Translations under genes and position numbers: made by a program | From: Pseudomonas mucoides | Lineage (GTDB): Bacteria; Pseudomonadota; Gammaproteobacteria; Pseudomonadales; Pseudomonadaceae | DNA: 64,000 bases | Reading direction: 5' to 3' | NCBI RefSeq assembly: GCF_015461845.1 | Contig: NZ_JACOPW010000009.1 | Coordinates: 186,001-250,000, forward strand | The notes under the pieces: generated by a model | Told to the model about the DNA's origin: nothing | The model's database searches: none | What the model saw: the letters and a program-made list of their open reading frames with translations, nothing else | Shown here: piece by piece, positions 53,723 to 63,160 of the stretch | How the letters are laid out: each line of letters begins with the position of its first letter | Position numbering within the stretch: position 1 is the first letter of the stretch

Positions 53723-54419
53723 AGCCGAGCATCTCGTAGTCGCGCTGGTACGCCCGGCGTACCAACCGACGGGTACGCGCCGAGCAGAAATCACGGGCGC
53801 GCATCGGCTGTCGTTGCCGGGAGCTGTTGACGTGAGGCAGCACCAGCGAACACCCCAACTGCTCGCAGACCAGTTGAAAGTCCCGTTCCAGATGCTCCTG
53901 ATACCCAATGAAGTCCAACGCCAGATGCCCCAGGGAGTCGGTGAGAAAATCCGTTTGCGCGGCGAAATGCAATTGCCGCTGGATCGTTTCCGGGTGCAGC
54001 CAGCGACCGACGAAATCGTCGAAGTCGCGGTAGTGGCTGACCAGTTTTTGCGCCGCATGATCGCGCCGGCCCAACTCGTTGCCCCGCAGAAACGCGTAGG
54101 CCGAATAAGCCCTTTCCAGAGGATCACGCACAAAGGCGAATTTGAAACTGGCCGCAAACTGCTCGGAAAACTGCTGCTCGTACCAGTACAACGGCAAGTG
54201 ACCGGGGCTCCAATTGTCGAACATCGCTGCGCAAATGCTGCTCCCGGCACATTTGGGGACATGAATGTACAGACAGGAAAGCTGCTCGAAGGCTTGGGGA
54301 AAACGCACATTGGCCGACATCGATTTGTTCACCACCTGGCGGTCTACCACCGACAGGCGTCCCAGCAAAAATGCCCGCTGCGACTTGGGTAACAGCTTCC
54401 AGAGATAACGTTGCAGCAT
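53715..54419 (-). CDS. Sulfotransferase family 2 protein
   Basis: A 234-residue sulfotransferase of the carbohydrate (Sulfotransfer_2) type. The PAPS 5'-phosphosulfate loop is YIHVPKCAGSS at about 51-61 and the 3'-phosphate site is FVRDPLERAYSAYAFLRGN near 96-114. There is no clear signal peptide; the N-terminus MLQRYLWKLLPKSQRAF could sit at the membrane face. It overlaps cysC by 8 nt, a supplier-user pair. Between msbA and hldE, its acceptor is probably an LPS core or O-chain sugar; this is inference. Confidence 0.86.
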   Translation of the reverse strand: MLQRYLWKLLPKSQRAFLLGRLSVVDRQVVNKSMSANVRFPQAFEQLSCLYIHVPKCAGSSICAAMFDNWSPGHLPLYWYEQQFSEQFAASFKFAFVRDPLERAYSAYAFLRGNELGRRDHAAQKLVSHYRDFDDFVGRWLHPETIQRQLHFAAQTDFLTDSLGHLALDFIGYQEHLERDFQLVCEQLGCSLVLPHVNSSRQRQPMRARDFCSARTRRLVRRAYQRDYEMLGYE

Positions 54420-54543
54420 GGCAGTACCCGCGCGATGGGGATGGCCCCATCGATTGAAGTCAAAGGTCGTTCAGGAACCTTAACAAGCGAGTCGCACAGA
54501 TTTATGCAGGTTTGGTCAAGAAGGGTAAAGGTCTGGATACAAA

Positions 54544-54570
54544 TCGCCGGGCGCATTGCGCGCCCGGCGA
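54544..54570 (-). terminator. Terminator after msbA
   Basis: TCGCCGGGCGC and GCGCCCGGCGA pair around a 5-nt loop, 8 nt past the msbA stop on the minus strand, and run into TTTGT. The rest of 54420-54577 probably holds the sulfotransferase promoter. Confidence 0.8.
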
Positions 54571-54577
54571 GCGAAGA

Positions 54578-56380
54578 TCAGGCGATGTCTTCAGCCGGGG
54601 CATCGAGGCCCATGGCGTTCAGGCGGGCGTAGTATCCGTTGTGCGCCAGCAGCTCGGCATGGGTACCGCGCTCGACGATCCGGCCCTGATCCATAACCAG
54701 AATCAGGTCAGCCTTTTCGATGGTCGACAGTCGGTGAGCGATCACCAGCGTGGTCCGGCCTTTCATCACTTGATCGAGTGCCGCCTGAATGTGGCGCTCG
54801 GATTCAGTGTCGAGCGCCGAGGTGGCCTCGTCGAGAATCAGCAACGGCGCGTTCTTCAACAGGGCTCGCGCAATCGCCAGACGCTGACGCTGACCGCCGG
54901 ACAGCAGCACGCCGTTCTCGCCGACCTGGGTGTCCAGGCCTTCGGGTAATTGCGCGATGAAATCCATGGCGTAAGCGTCTCGCGCCGCTTTCTCGATGTC
55001 TTCACGCGGCGCGCCGGCGAGATCGCCATAGGCAATGTTGTTGGCCACGGTGTCGCTGAACAACGTCACATGCTGGGTCACCTGGGCGATGTGCTTGCGC
55101 AGGTTCAGCAGCTTGTACTGCTCCACTTCAACACCGTCGATCAGGATCTCGCCCTTGTCGTGGTGATAGAAGCGCGGAATCAGGTTGGCCAGGGTCGACT
55201 TGCCACTGCCTGAGCGTCCGACCAGTGCCACCATTTGCCCCGGTTCGACCGAGAACGTGATGTCATTGAGCACCTGGCGATCGGTGTCCGGGTAGGTGAA
55301 GCTCAGGTTACGTACGTCCAGACGACCGGTGACAGCATCGCGTTCGACGGTGCCGGTATCGACTTCAGGCGCAACGTCCAGTTGTTCGAAAATGCTCTCG
55401 GCACCGGCCACGCCTTTCTGGATGGTCGAGCTGACTTCGGACAGCTGGCGGATCGGCTTGGGCAACAGGCCGGCCAGGGTGATGTAGGCAACCATGTCAC
55501 CAGCCGAAGCATCGCCACGCAGGTACAGCACCAGGAACATCAGCACCGCCATGGCGGTGTAAATCACCAATTGCAGCAGCGGCGTGTAGATGGCACCGGT
55601 GCGGGTCATGCGCAGTTGCTTGTCGGTATTGCCCTGGCTGGCGTCGAAGAAGCGTTTTTCTTCGTAGACTTCGCCACCGAAGCTGCGCACCACGCGATAG
55701 CCCTGAATGGTTTCCGACGCCACGTGCGTCACATCACCCATGGCCAACTGGATTTTCTTGCTTTGCTTGCGGAATTTCTTGCTCGCGGTGCGCACCATGA
55801 CGGCGATCAACGGCAGGATGGCGACCATGACCAGCGTCAGGCGCCAGTTCATGAACAGCAGCGAGGCAAACAGGAAGATCACCGTCATGCCCTCACGGAT
55901 TACGACCTTGATCGCATCTGTGGCCGCCCCGGTGACCATCGTCACGTTGAAGGTGATACGCGAAATCAGATGACCCGAGTTATGCTTGTCGAAATACCGG
56001 TTGGGCAGAACCAACAGGTTATTGAACAGCTGTACTCGCAGATCATGAACTAGACCCAGAGAAACTTTGGCTAGAAAGTAGTTGCCCAGATAAGATCCCA
56101 GCCCTTGCCACGCGGCGATCAGGATGATCAGCAGCGGCACCGCCTGCAGCAGTTGCAGGTCGCGCAGGTAAGGCACCGTCGGGAAGAGCGCGGCCTCAGG
56201 ATTGGACAGGCCATCGACAAAGTACTTGAGGATATAGCCGAGCATTGGCTGGGTCGAAGCGAAAATCAGAAAGCCGACGATGCTGATCAGAAACAGACTG
56301 ATGTACGGCCGGACATAGCCAAGCAGGCGGAAGTAGATTTTCAAGCTCGATGGGCTTGCGGAGAGACTGGAGTCGGTCAT
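54578..56380 (-). CDS. msbA: Lipid A export ATP-binding/permease protein MsbA
   Basis: MsbA flips lipid A-core across the inner membrane. The 600-residue half-transporter has six helices in the first 330 residues and an ABC domain with Walker A GRSGSGKST, signature LSGGQRQRLAIARAL, Walker B LLILDEATSALD and the H-loop IAHRLS. The start MTDSSLSASPSSLKIYFRL is standard. The LPS neighbourhood supports lipid A export over a general drug exporter. It is divergent from the ligase-kinase gene. Confidence 0.95.
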   Translation of the reverse strand: MTDSSLSASPSSLKIYFRLLGYVRPYISLFLISIVGFLIFASTQPMLGYILKYFVDGLSNPEAALFPTVPYLRDLQLLQAVPLLIILIAAWQGLGSYLGNYFLAKVSLGLVHDLRVQLFNNLLVLPNRYFDKHNSGHLISRITFNVTMVTGAATDAIKVVIREGMTVIFLFASLLFMNWRLTLVMVAILPLIAVMVRTASKKFRKQSKKIQLAMGDVTHVASETIQGYRVVRSFGGEVYEEKRFFDASQGNTDKQLRMTRTGAIYTPLLQLVIYTAMAVLMFLVLYLRGDASAGDMVAYITLAGLLPKPIRQLSEVSSTIQKGVAGAESIFEQLDVAPEVDTGTVERDAVTGRLDVRNLSFTYPDTDRQVLNDITFSVEPGQMVALVGRSGSGKSTLANLIPRFYHHDKGEILIDGVEVEQYKLLNLRKHIAQVTQHVTLFSDTVANNIAYGDLAGAPREDIEKAARDAYAMDFIAQLPEGLDTQVGENGVLLSGGQRQRLAIARALLKNAPLLILDEATSALDTESERHIQAALDQVMKGRTTLVIAHRLSTIEKADLILVMDQGRIVERGTHAELLAHNGYYARLNAMGLDAPAEDIA

Positions 56381-56536
56381 ATCACGCGTTTGTCGATAAA
56401 AAGGACGCTGACTTTAGCACAGCTTCTTCAGGGTTCTGGCAATCGCATAAAGGCTGTTATTGTTAGACGTCGAATCAAGCATCAAATAGCCATCACCCCG
56501 AAATGGCCGATCAACTTCAGGATTGAATCTCTCAGC

Positions 56537-58399
56537 ATGCAACTCAGCGGTTTCAATAGTGCGTCAAATCGAGTTTTCGATTTCATTTGCCTCTGGATTC
56601 TTCCACTCGGCTATCTCTTGCTCCTGTGTGCCCTGTTCTTCCTGCCGGGCCGAAGTTTGCACCACAAGCTTTTTTATGGCTTGTTCAGCATTCCAGCGCT
56701 GATCGCCCTGTGCCTGCGTCCCCGGGAACTCAAGGAAATGATTCGTGAACCGGTGTTCGTCGCCGTGTTGGTGTTCGCGGCCTGGGCGCTATTGAGTTTG
56801 TGCTGGGGACCGGACAAGGGGGGCTTCGTCGGCCAGTTCAAACCACCGCTGCATACCTTGTTGTTGTTTGTCGGTTGCTATTTTCTGGTGCGCTATCGCA
56901 GCGAAATCATCCAGCCTTTGCTATTCACCGCGGCAATAGTCGGACTGATCGGTACCACCCACGATCTGTTCCTGTTCGCCCGCGTGTACCAGCCCGGCCT
57001 GCGATTGATCGGTGGTGGCGCGTTCGACAATCCGCTGCTGAGCTCTCACATGTACGGTTTTTACGCAGCCTACTGGATGAGCATGAGCATGATCTGCAAG
57101 CGCCGCCGGATGCTCTGGCTGAGCTTCCCGGCGCTGGCAATCATGTTCGCCGCCGTGATCGCCACGGGCTCCAGGACACCGCTGGTTGCACTGACGATGG
57201 CAGCACTCTGGCTGGGCTTCATTTGCTGGAACCGTCGCTCCGTCGTATTGCTAGGTGCGTTGGTTGCCGGCGGCGCTACGGTTTATGGGCTGTTTGCGCG
57301 AATGATCATTCTACGAGGCGACTCTTACCGCCTCGAAATCTGGCAACTGGCCTTGCAGAAAATTGCCGACCACCCCTGGATCGGTCATGGTTATAACGCC
57401 AATCTGGCCATCGACCCTGGCATTGGCGTCAACTATCAGGAGCCTCACAGTTTTGTCCTCGGCGTGCTCTATTACGTCGGCATTCTGGGTTTGCTGCCTT
57501 GGTTGTTTGCCCAGCTATGGGGACTGTTCAGCAGTTGGCGCAATCGTCTGCAACCGCTGTTTATCATGGCCTCGACCTGGCTGATATTCGGTATCGGCGC
57601 AGGCCTGACCGAGGGCGGCGGCATCATCTCCCGACCCAAGGAGCATTGGTTCCTGCTGTGGATCCCGCTGGCTTTGATCGTCGCGCTCAGCATCAACCAG
57701 CGCGCCAGACGCTTGCTGACGATGCCCGTCAAGACACTGGCGCCGATCGCCCAGCAACAACTGACTGCCAATGCGCAGGTGATCGAAGAAGATGGCCTGG
57801 GCCCTAAAGTCCTGCGCCTGCTCGATGGCAGCTTCCTCAAGCTGTTTCGTGGCCGCCGCTGGTACACCTCGGGCAGTTTCAACCCCTACTCCGAACGCTT
57901 TGCCGTCAACAGCGAGCAATTGCGCAACCTGGGGATCCCTACCCCGCCTATTCTTGCCCTTTATCGCCTCGCGGACGGCAGCAGTGCCGTGCACTATTCG
58001 CCGCTGCCCGGCAATACGCTGCGCCAGGTCCTGCAAGGCATTACCGCGCCGGCGGTGCGTCAAGCGCTGGTGGAGCGTTTCGGCAAGTTCATGGCCCAAC
58101 TGCATGAACAAGGCGTTTATTTCCGCTCACTGCACTTGGGCAATGTGCTGGTGCTCGAGGATGGAGAGTTTGGTTTGATCGATGTGGCTGACCTGCGCAT
58201 TTACCCTTCTTCCTTGAGCCTGGCGCTGCGTCAGCGCAATCTGCGCCATATGCAGCGCTACACGGTGGACCGGCGCTGGTTGTTCGAAGAACACTTCGAG
58301 GCGCTGCTTCAGGGCTACGCCATGACGGCACCCAAGTCCGCTGTCGAGAATCTGCACCGGCAAGTGCTGGCCGGGAGCACCCCGGCCCGGGCTCATTGA
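56537..58399 (+). CDS. O-antigen ligase fused to a kinase-like (WaaP/InaA-type) domain
   Basis: A 620-residue fusion. Residues 1-400 carry about 10-12 membrane helices and a large periplasmic loop in the WaaL/Wzy manner (IATGSRTPLVALTMAALWL, WQLALQKIADHPWIGHGYNAN). Residues 425-615 form a small kinase-like domain: FLKLFRG with the ATP-binding Lys near 434, MAQLHEQGVYFRSLHLGNVLV near 520-540 and GLIDVADLR near 547. In the HxD-type loop the catalytic Asp appears to be Ser (FRSLHLGN), so phosphotransfer is doubtful. The start ATG at 56537 is the first that opens the membrane domain. Its stop overlaps the acyltransferase ATG by one base. Confidence 0.85.
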   Translation: MQLSGFNSASNRVFDFICLWILPLGYLLLLCALFFLPGRSLHHKLFYGLFSIPALIALCLRPRELKEMIREPVFVAVLVFAAWALLSLCWGPDKGGFVGQFKPPLHTLLLFVGCYFLVRYRSEIIQPLLFTAAIVGLIGTTHDLFLFARVYQPGLRLIGGGAFDNPLLSSHMYGFYAAYWMSMSMICKRRRMLWLSFPALAIMFAAVIATGSRTPLVALTMAALWLGFICWNRRSVVLLGALVAGGATVYGLFARMIILRGDSYRLEIWQLALQKIADHPWIGHGYNANLAIDPGIGVNYQEPHSFVLGVLYYVGILGLLPWLFAQLWGLFSSWRNRLQPLFIMASTWLIFGIGAGLTEGGGIISRPKEHWFLLWIPLALIVALSINQRARRLLTMPVKTLAPIAQQQLTANAQVIEEDGLGPKVLRLLDGSFLKLFRGRRWYTSGSFNPYSERFAVNSEQLRNLGIPTPPILALYRLADGSSAVHYSPLPGNTLRQVLQGITAPAVRQALVERFGKFMAQLHEQGVYFRSLHLGNVLVLEDGEFGLIDVADLRIYPSSLSLALRQRNLRHMQRYTVDRRWLFEEHFEALLQGYAMTAPKSAVENLHRQVLAGSTPARAH

Positions 58400-59616
58400 T
58401 GACTGAAACCAACCCACTCATTGCGCTGGCAGCTTATCTGCTAGCCATTGCGACTTCGGCCCTGTTGTTGCGCGCAGTGCCGAAAATCGCCCGACACATC
58501 GAACATTCCGGTGAAAGCCGCTATGCCAGCATTGATGGGCTGCGCGGTTATCTGGCGTTCGGCGTGTTCGTGCACCACTCGATCATTACCTTGATCTTCC
58601 TGCGCACGGGCGTGATTGATTTTCCGCCCAGCAATCTCTACTCACAGCTCGGACAGGGCAGTGTCGCGCTGTTTTTCATGATCACCGGCTTCCTGTTCTG
58701 GAACCGATTGCTCACCCAGGGACGCCAGCACGACTGGCTGGCCTTCGCCATATCGCGGTTTTTTCGCCTCTACCCGCTGTACTTGCCGCTGATGCTGATC
58801 GTGTTTATCACGGTGTTCTACCTGCAGAACTGGGAGCTCAAGGACTCCGGCATGCGCTTTTTCGGCCAGATCCTGGCCTGGCTGACCTTCGACCGCCCGG
58901 ACGTCAACCAATACCACCAAACCGGCATGCTGATCTCCAATGTCACCTGGACCCTGGGCTACGAGGTGTTTTTCTATATGGCACTGCCCCTTGCCGGCAT
59001 GGTGTTTATCTACCGGGGCAGTTGGTTGCAAGTGGTGTTGTGCCTGATCGGCATTGTCGCCCTGTACAAAGTGATTGGCCTGGAGCACTCGCTGAAGAAA
59101 CACTTTATGGCGAGTTTTCTCGGCGGTATCGGCGCTGCGTACTGGATTCGCAGGCCGCAACTGGTGGCCTGGAGTCAGACGCGAATGGCGGGGATTATCG
59201 CGCTGCTGGCATTGGCGATTGCCTTCACGGCATTCAACCGTGCCTTCAGCGTGAGGCCAATACTGCTCATGTCATTGTTTTTCGTGATTGTGGCGTCCGG
59301 CAACACCCTGTTCGGCGCGCTGAAACCACGCAGCATTCGCTGGCTCGGTGAAATCAGCTACAGCACCTATTTGCTGCACGGCTTCGTACTGTGGGTGTTG
59401 ATCCAGCGCCTGCCGATGGCGCTTGATCTGGACGCTCGCGATATCTGGACCTTCCTGCCGCTGCTGGCTGTCTGCAGTTGCCTGTTGATCATCATCAGCA
59501 GCCTGACGTTCCTGTACATCGAGAAGCCGGGCATCACGGCCGGCAGGAAAGTGTTGCAGTGGCTGCGTCAACGCAAAAAAGCCGACAAGGCTCTGGCAGA
59601 GAAAGTCGCTCGCTGA
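58399..59616 (+). CDS. Acyltransferase family 3 membrane protein
   Basis: A 405-residue inner-membrane acyltransferase with about ten helices. The catalytic His-containing phrase YASIDGLRGYLAFGVFVHHSI is at about 34-56, and SRFFRLYPLYLPLM follows, both typical of the family that O-acetylates polysaccharides. GEISYSTYLLHG near 315 is the third signature. It is translationally coupled to the ligase-kinase gene, so it probably decorates the core or O-antigen. Confidence 0.9.
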   Translation: MTETNPLIALAAYLLAIATSALLLRAVPKIARHIEHSGESRYASIDGLRGYLAFGVFVHHSIITLIFLRTGVIDFPPSNLYSQLGQGSVALFFMITGFLFWNRLLTQGRQHDWLAFAISRFFRLYPLYLPLMLIVFITVFYLQNWELKDSGMRFFGQILAWLTFDRPDVNQYHQTGMLISNVTWTLGYEVFFYMALPLAGMVFIYRGSWLQVVLCLIGIVALYKVIGLEHSLKKHFMASFLGGIGAAYWIRRPQLVAWSQTRMAGIIALLALAIAFTAFNRAFSVRPILLMSLFFVIVASGNTLFGALKPRSIRWLGEISYSTYLLHGFVLWVLIQRLPMALDLDARDIWTFLPLLAVCSCLLIIISSLTFLYIEKPGITAGRKVLQWLRQRKKADKALAEKVAR

Positions 59617-59633
59617 AGCATCGCACATCCTTG

Positions 59634-59658
59634 TTGCAGCTGGCGAAGCCAGCTGCAA
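59634..59658. terminator. Hairpin between acyltransferase and glycosyltransferase genes
   Basis: TTGCAGCTGGC and GCCAGCTGCAA are perfect 11-bp inverse copies around GAA, in the 61-nt gap between convergent genes. Probably a shared terminator, without a clear T tract. Confidence 0.65.
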
Positions 59659-59677
59659 AGTGTGCATCAATGCAGGG

Positions 59678-60562
59678 TCAGTCTTTTTCCAGCGGTGAAA
59701 AGTACAGCCGCCCCAGACCACGCCAGGTTTTCTTGTTCCAGGCCTTCAACGGGATCTGCGCCAGCAGTTCGCGGGCCAGTTTGCGATCGCGGTTGGCGGT
59801 CTTGAGAAACATCGAGCTGAGAAACTTGTAGCGAACCTCGTCGTACAGCGGATGATCGCTGAACAGCGCATAGGAACGCAGGATGTTATCGATCATGAAG
59901 CGGTGATTTTTATAGGAGTTGGTGGGGTGCTTGCGATAGCGCGCCATCAACACATTCAGGCCGTCGATAAAGTACCCGGCGTGGGTCACCTTCAGTTCGA
60001 TCAGCAGGTCTTCCAGGCGAATGTTCGGATCGAACCCGCCGACCTTGTCCAGCGCTTCCCGACGGATCATCAGGGTCGGGGCCGGTGGATAAGGTTTACG
60101 TTCCAGGAACATGTCATCGAAGTCCAGACGGCGAAACGGCACATCACGTCGCTGACGCTTCTCCGGGTACAGATTGCCGTCGGCGTCGATCAGCTCGATG
60201 TTGCCGGCGCAGATACCCACCTCGGGCTTGCCATCCATGTACTCAACCTGAATAGCGATGCGTTCCGGCAGCATGATGTCGTCGGAGCCGAATGGCGCGA
60301 TCAAACTGCCGTTTGAGCGCGCGATGGCAGCGTTGAGCGTGTTCGTCAGGCCCTGATTCTGTTGAACCCGAAAATCGAATCCATATTGCGCCTGCAGCGC
60401 ACTGATGCGTTCGACGCTGTCGTCTTTGGAGCCGTCGTCAACCACCAGCAGTTCGATGTTTTTGTAGGTCTGATTGAGGACGCTGAGAATGCTTTGCTCA
60501 ATATAGGGACCGTGGTTGTACGACGCGATGATGACCGTGACGAGAGGTTGCGTGGTACTCAT
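59678..60562 (-). CDS. Glycosyltransferase family 2
   Basis: A 294-residue inverting glycosyltransferase (GT-A fold). It begins MSTTQPLVTVIIASYNHGPY, with IELLVVDDGSKDDSVERI (nucleotide-binding Asp residues) and LIAPFGSDDIMLPER (the DxD-like site). RREALDKVGGFDPNIRLEDLL is the acceptor-side ED motif. The C-terminus is basic. Its start overlaps the GT4 stop by 4 nt. It most likely extends the LPS core or O-chain; the sugar is unknown. Confidence 0.92.
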   Translation of the reverse strand: MSTTQPLVTVIIASYNHGPYIEQSILSVLNQTYKNIELLVVDDGSKDDSVERISALQAQYGFDFRVQQNQGLTNTLNAAIARSNGSLIAPFGSDDIMLPERIAIQVEYMDGKPEVGICAGNIELIDADGNLYPEKRQRRDVPFRRLDFDDMFLERKPYPPAPTLMIRREALDKVGGFDPNIRLEDLLIELKVTHAGYFIDGLNVLMARYRKHPTNSYKNHRFMIDNILRSYALFSDHPLYDEVRYKFLSSMFLKTANRDRKLARELLAQIPLKAWNKKTWRGLGRLYFSPLEKD

Positions 60563-61713
60563 GGCTGCTCCTTGCGGGCTTGATCCAAACCGGAGTCGAT
60601 CAGGTTCAGGTACTCCTGGCGGAACACCTCGATGTCATGTTGTTCCTGCAGATAACGGTAGGCCTGCTCGCCCTTGGCCTTGAGCTCGTCATCCGACAAC
60701 CCGAGGTAGGTATCCAGCGCCGCGACCAGGCTCGGCACATCCTTGGGCGTAATCGCCAGCCCGCCTGCCCCTTCAATCAGCGGCAGCATGGCCGGCACGT
60801 TGGAGGCGATCACCGGCAGATGCCCGCTCATGCCTTCGAGCAGCGCCAACCCAAGGCCTTCCGCCAGGGATGGCATGGTCCAGATGTCGAAAGCGCGGAT
60901 GTACTGCAAGGCGATTTCCTTGAAACCCAGCAGGTGCGCGCGCCCGGACAGGCCCAGGCGTTCGATCTCGGCCTTCAGGCGCGACTCTTCACGACCGGCA
61001 CCGATGATCGCCAATTGAGTGTTCGGGTATTTGTCCTTGAGCGCGGCAAACGCCTGCAACAGATAGGTGTGGCCCTTTACCGGCACCAGACGCCCCAATG
61101 CGCCAATCAGGCGCACCGACGGATCAATGCCCAGCATTTCGCGGGCGCGCTCGCGGCTGTGCTGCAAACCTTCGGCCTGCTCGATGTCGATGGCATTGGT
61201 GATCGCGTAGGTGTTCTGGTCGGTGAAACCGCAATCGCAGTCCAGCAGGTACTGCTTGACCGCTGGGGACACACCGACAAAACGCCAGTGACGATCGATC
61301 AGTCGCTGGGTCTGGCGGCGCCGGTAAAACCGGTCGTACTCGCCGAAACCGTGGGAAATGCCGATGCACAGCGGTACTTTCAACCAGCGGTTAAGCGTCA
61401 ACATCATGTTCACGGGCTTGAAGCGGTTACAGATCACCACGTCGAACTTTTCCGCACGGCAAAACTTGTACAGCGTCCACATCGCCCGCAGGCGCATGCC
61501 CTTGAGGGATTTGTCGGAAAACTCGAAATACACCGAACGGTCGGCCCGGCTTATCGCCTCACCCGGCCCGGGTTTGCCGCGCAGGAACGCCGCCGTTACT
61601 TCGTAGCGCTCGTTCGGCAAGGCCTTGACGATCTGCTCCGCGAGGTCGGCAAAATCATGGGCTTTGACGTTGTAGTCAGGCTGCAATTGCAGAACCTTTA
61701 GCCGCTGGCTCAT
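60559..61713 (-). CDS. Glycosyltransferase family 4
   Basis: A 384-residue retaining glycosyltransferase (GT-B fold), starting MSQRLKVLQLQPDYNVKAHD. The C-terminal half has IGALGRLVPVKGHTYLLQAF and FDIWTMPSLAEGLGLALLEG, where the E-x7-E motif contacts the sugar nucleotide. A 16-residue upstream extension is possible but overlaps the PIG-L gene more deeply. It overlaps both the PIG-L gene stop and the GT2 start by 4 nt, so all are in one operon. Confidence 0.93.
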   Translation of the reverse strand: MSQRLKVLQLQPDYNVKAHDFADLAEQIVKALPNERYEVTAAFLRGKPGPGEAISRADRSVYFEFSDKSLKGMRLRAMWTLYKFCRAEKFDVVICNRFKPVNMMLTLNRWLKVPLCIGISHGFGEYDRFYRRRQTQRLIDRHWRFVGVSPAVKQYLLDCDCGFTDQNTYAITNAIDIEQAEGLQHSRERAREMLGIDPSVRLIGALGRLVPVKGHTYLLQAFAALKDKYPNTQLAIIGAGREESRLKAEIERLGLSGRAHLLGFKEIALQYIRAFDIWTMPSLAEGLGLALLEGMSGHLPVIASNVPAMLPLIEGAGGLAITPKDVPSLVAALDTYLGLSDDELKAKGEQAYRYLQEQHDIEVFRQEYLNLIDSGLDQARKEQP

Positions 61714-63152
61714 AACTCTCCCCGCTGCGAAGCGTTTATTGGTGTGTGCTTGAGTATCCACAAGAGCTCGTGACGTCGAACCGCCTTGCGAAAGAATTCG
61801 TTCTCGCCGTAGGCCGGCGGTTTGCGCCTGGCCAACAGCCGCTGGATCAATCGGCGCAGACGACGCTTGAACGGCATCGGCGGTTGCAGGTCATGCATCA
61901 TGCCCAACGCCATGGCTTTATCGCGCTGAAGCTCCAACGACAATGGCAGGCAGCAAGGCTGCATCGGCATGGCCGGGTCAAAGGCTGGCGGCAACGCGAC
62001 ACCATGACCGGCGTCGCCCATTGGCCAGCGGTCGTTGTCGTGCAGATGGTTGGCATAACCAAGCAGTGTGGTCGGCTGCCATTCCAGGCCTTTCAAGGCT
62101 TCGAGGACCGCTTGTTGCGCACAGATATGATCGGGGTGCGGATCGAGGGTCGGGTGCGGTAGCACGATCACTTCGGGACGTGCTCGCAGTAATAATTCAC
62201 GCAGGTCGGCCAGCAAGTTATTCCAGGTCGGCGCTCCGTCGGTATCGCCCGGCAGGGCAAACGGGTTCAACTGGCGAAACAGCCGCGTGTCGCTCAGGTC
62301 CGCTTCCCGCGACGCGATCGGTTGCGTCGGCGTGGCCTGCATCGCCGCCAGTTGCAGACAGAAATAACCCAGCTGCACGCAATGCGCTTGCGGCACGCCA
62401 GCCCAGCGCGGCACCGCGATGCTGTCCCAAGCCCGCAAACGTCCCTTGAGGCGCGCGGCCTCGACCTTGTTCAGACCGATCTGTTGATAATGCTCGGCTT
62501 CGATTTCACCGGCGGTCAGGGTGACGATCCAGGCTTCATCGGCCTGGCTGTACAAACCGTAGGCGGCCAGTTCGGCATCGTCGGCGTGTGGCGCAATCAC
62601 CATCACCCGTTGACGACGGAAGTCGGGTTGCTCCAACGCCCACAGCACCGGCTCGCCGAGCAGGCGGCAGAAGCGTCCACGCAGACGCAACTCGCCGCGC
62701 GACAGTACTTGCGCCTGACCACTGAGGTTCAGGTAGCGCAGGCCGTTAACGCCACGCTCGAAGGTTTGGCAGTCCGGGTTATCGCCACCCGACAACGCCA
62801 CCACTGGATCGAAAAAGCGTCCCAGCCAGCTGCTTTTTACTCGCAGCGCCAACACCAGTGTGGCGTCGTCGACGAGCATTACGCCGTCATCCAGCCGCAA
62901 ACGCTCACCGTCCAGGTGCACCTTGGGTTGCGGGGTGTAGGCCGGGAAGCTGTAGTGGTAATCGTCTTGGGGGGAATAAAACAGGTGGTCGGCGAACCAG
63001 GCCTCATGGGCAATCCAGCCCAGCACGGCAAGCACCAACGGCAGCCACCAGGCCACCAGCACGCCAAGGGCAATCAACAGCACCAGCGCAATCAACAGGC
63101 TGATGCGTTTGTTGCGCCGATGGCGCTTGAGCAGTTGCTGTTTGCGGCTCAT
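61710..63152 (-). CDS. PIG-L family de-N-acetylase (DnpA-like)
   Basis: A 480-residue protein. The basic N-terminus (MSRKQQLLKRHRRNKRI) leads into two membrane helices (about 18-52), a beta-rich domain (about 60-180), and a PIG-L zinc deacetylase domain from about 185: VMVIAPHADDAELAAYG (the AHxDDxE zinc motif, with Ala where the usual motif has Pro) and LPHPTLDPHPDHICAQ. The PAO1 homologue at this place is DnpA, linked to LPS and drug tolerance. The start ATG is at 63150-63152, 8 nt after the Mig-14-like stop; more upstream codons are noise. It probably deacetylates an LPS sugar. Confidence 0.87.
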   Translation of the reverse strand: MSRKQQLLKRHRRNKRISLLIALVLLIALGVLVAWWLPLVLAVLGWIAHEAWFADHLFYSPQDDYHYSFPAYTPQPKVHLDGERLRLDDGVMLVDDATLVLALRVKSSWLGRFFDPVVALSGGDNPDCQTFERGVNGLRYLNLSGQAQVLSRGELRLRGRFCRLLGEPVLWALEQPDFRRQRVMVIAPHADDAELAAYGLYSQADEAWIVTLTAGEIEAEHYQQIGLNKVEAARLKGRLRAWDSIAVPRWAGVPQAHCVQLGYFCLQLAAMQATPTQPIASREADLSDTRLFRQLNPFALPGDTDGAPTWNNLLADLRELLLRARPEVIVLPHPTLDPHPDHICAQQAVLEALKGLEWQPTTLLGYANHLHDNDRWPMGDAGHGVALPPAFDPAMPMQPCCLPLSLELQRDKAMALGMMHDLQPPMPFKRRLRRLIQRLLARRKPPAYGENEFFRKAVRRHELLWILKHTPINASQRGEL

Positions 63153-63160
63153 GGGTTCAC

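Noticed and set aside
53723..54310. N-terminal extension of the APS kinase frame through the sulfotransferase gene
   Set aside because: The extension is a shadow of the sulfotransferase in another frame; APS kinase homologues begin near the chosen ATG.
56105..56536. 144-codon upstream extension of the O-antigen ligase gene
   Set aside because: It runs opposite the msbA start, is polar and unlike any ligase; the ATG at 56537 opens directly into the membrane domain.
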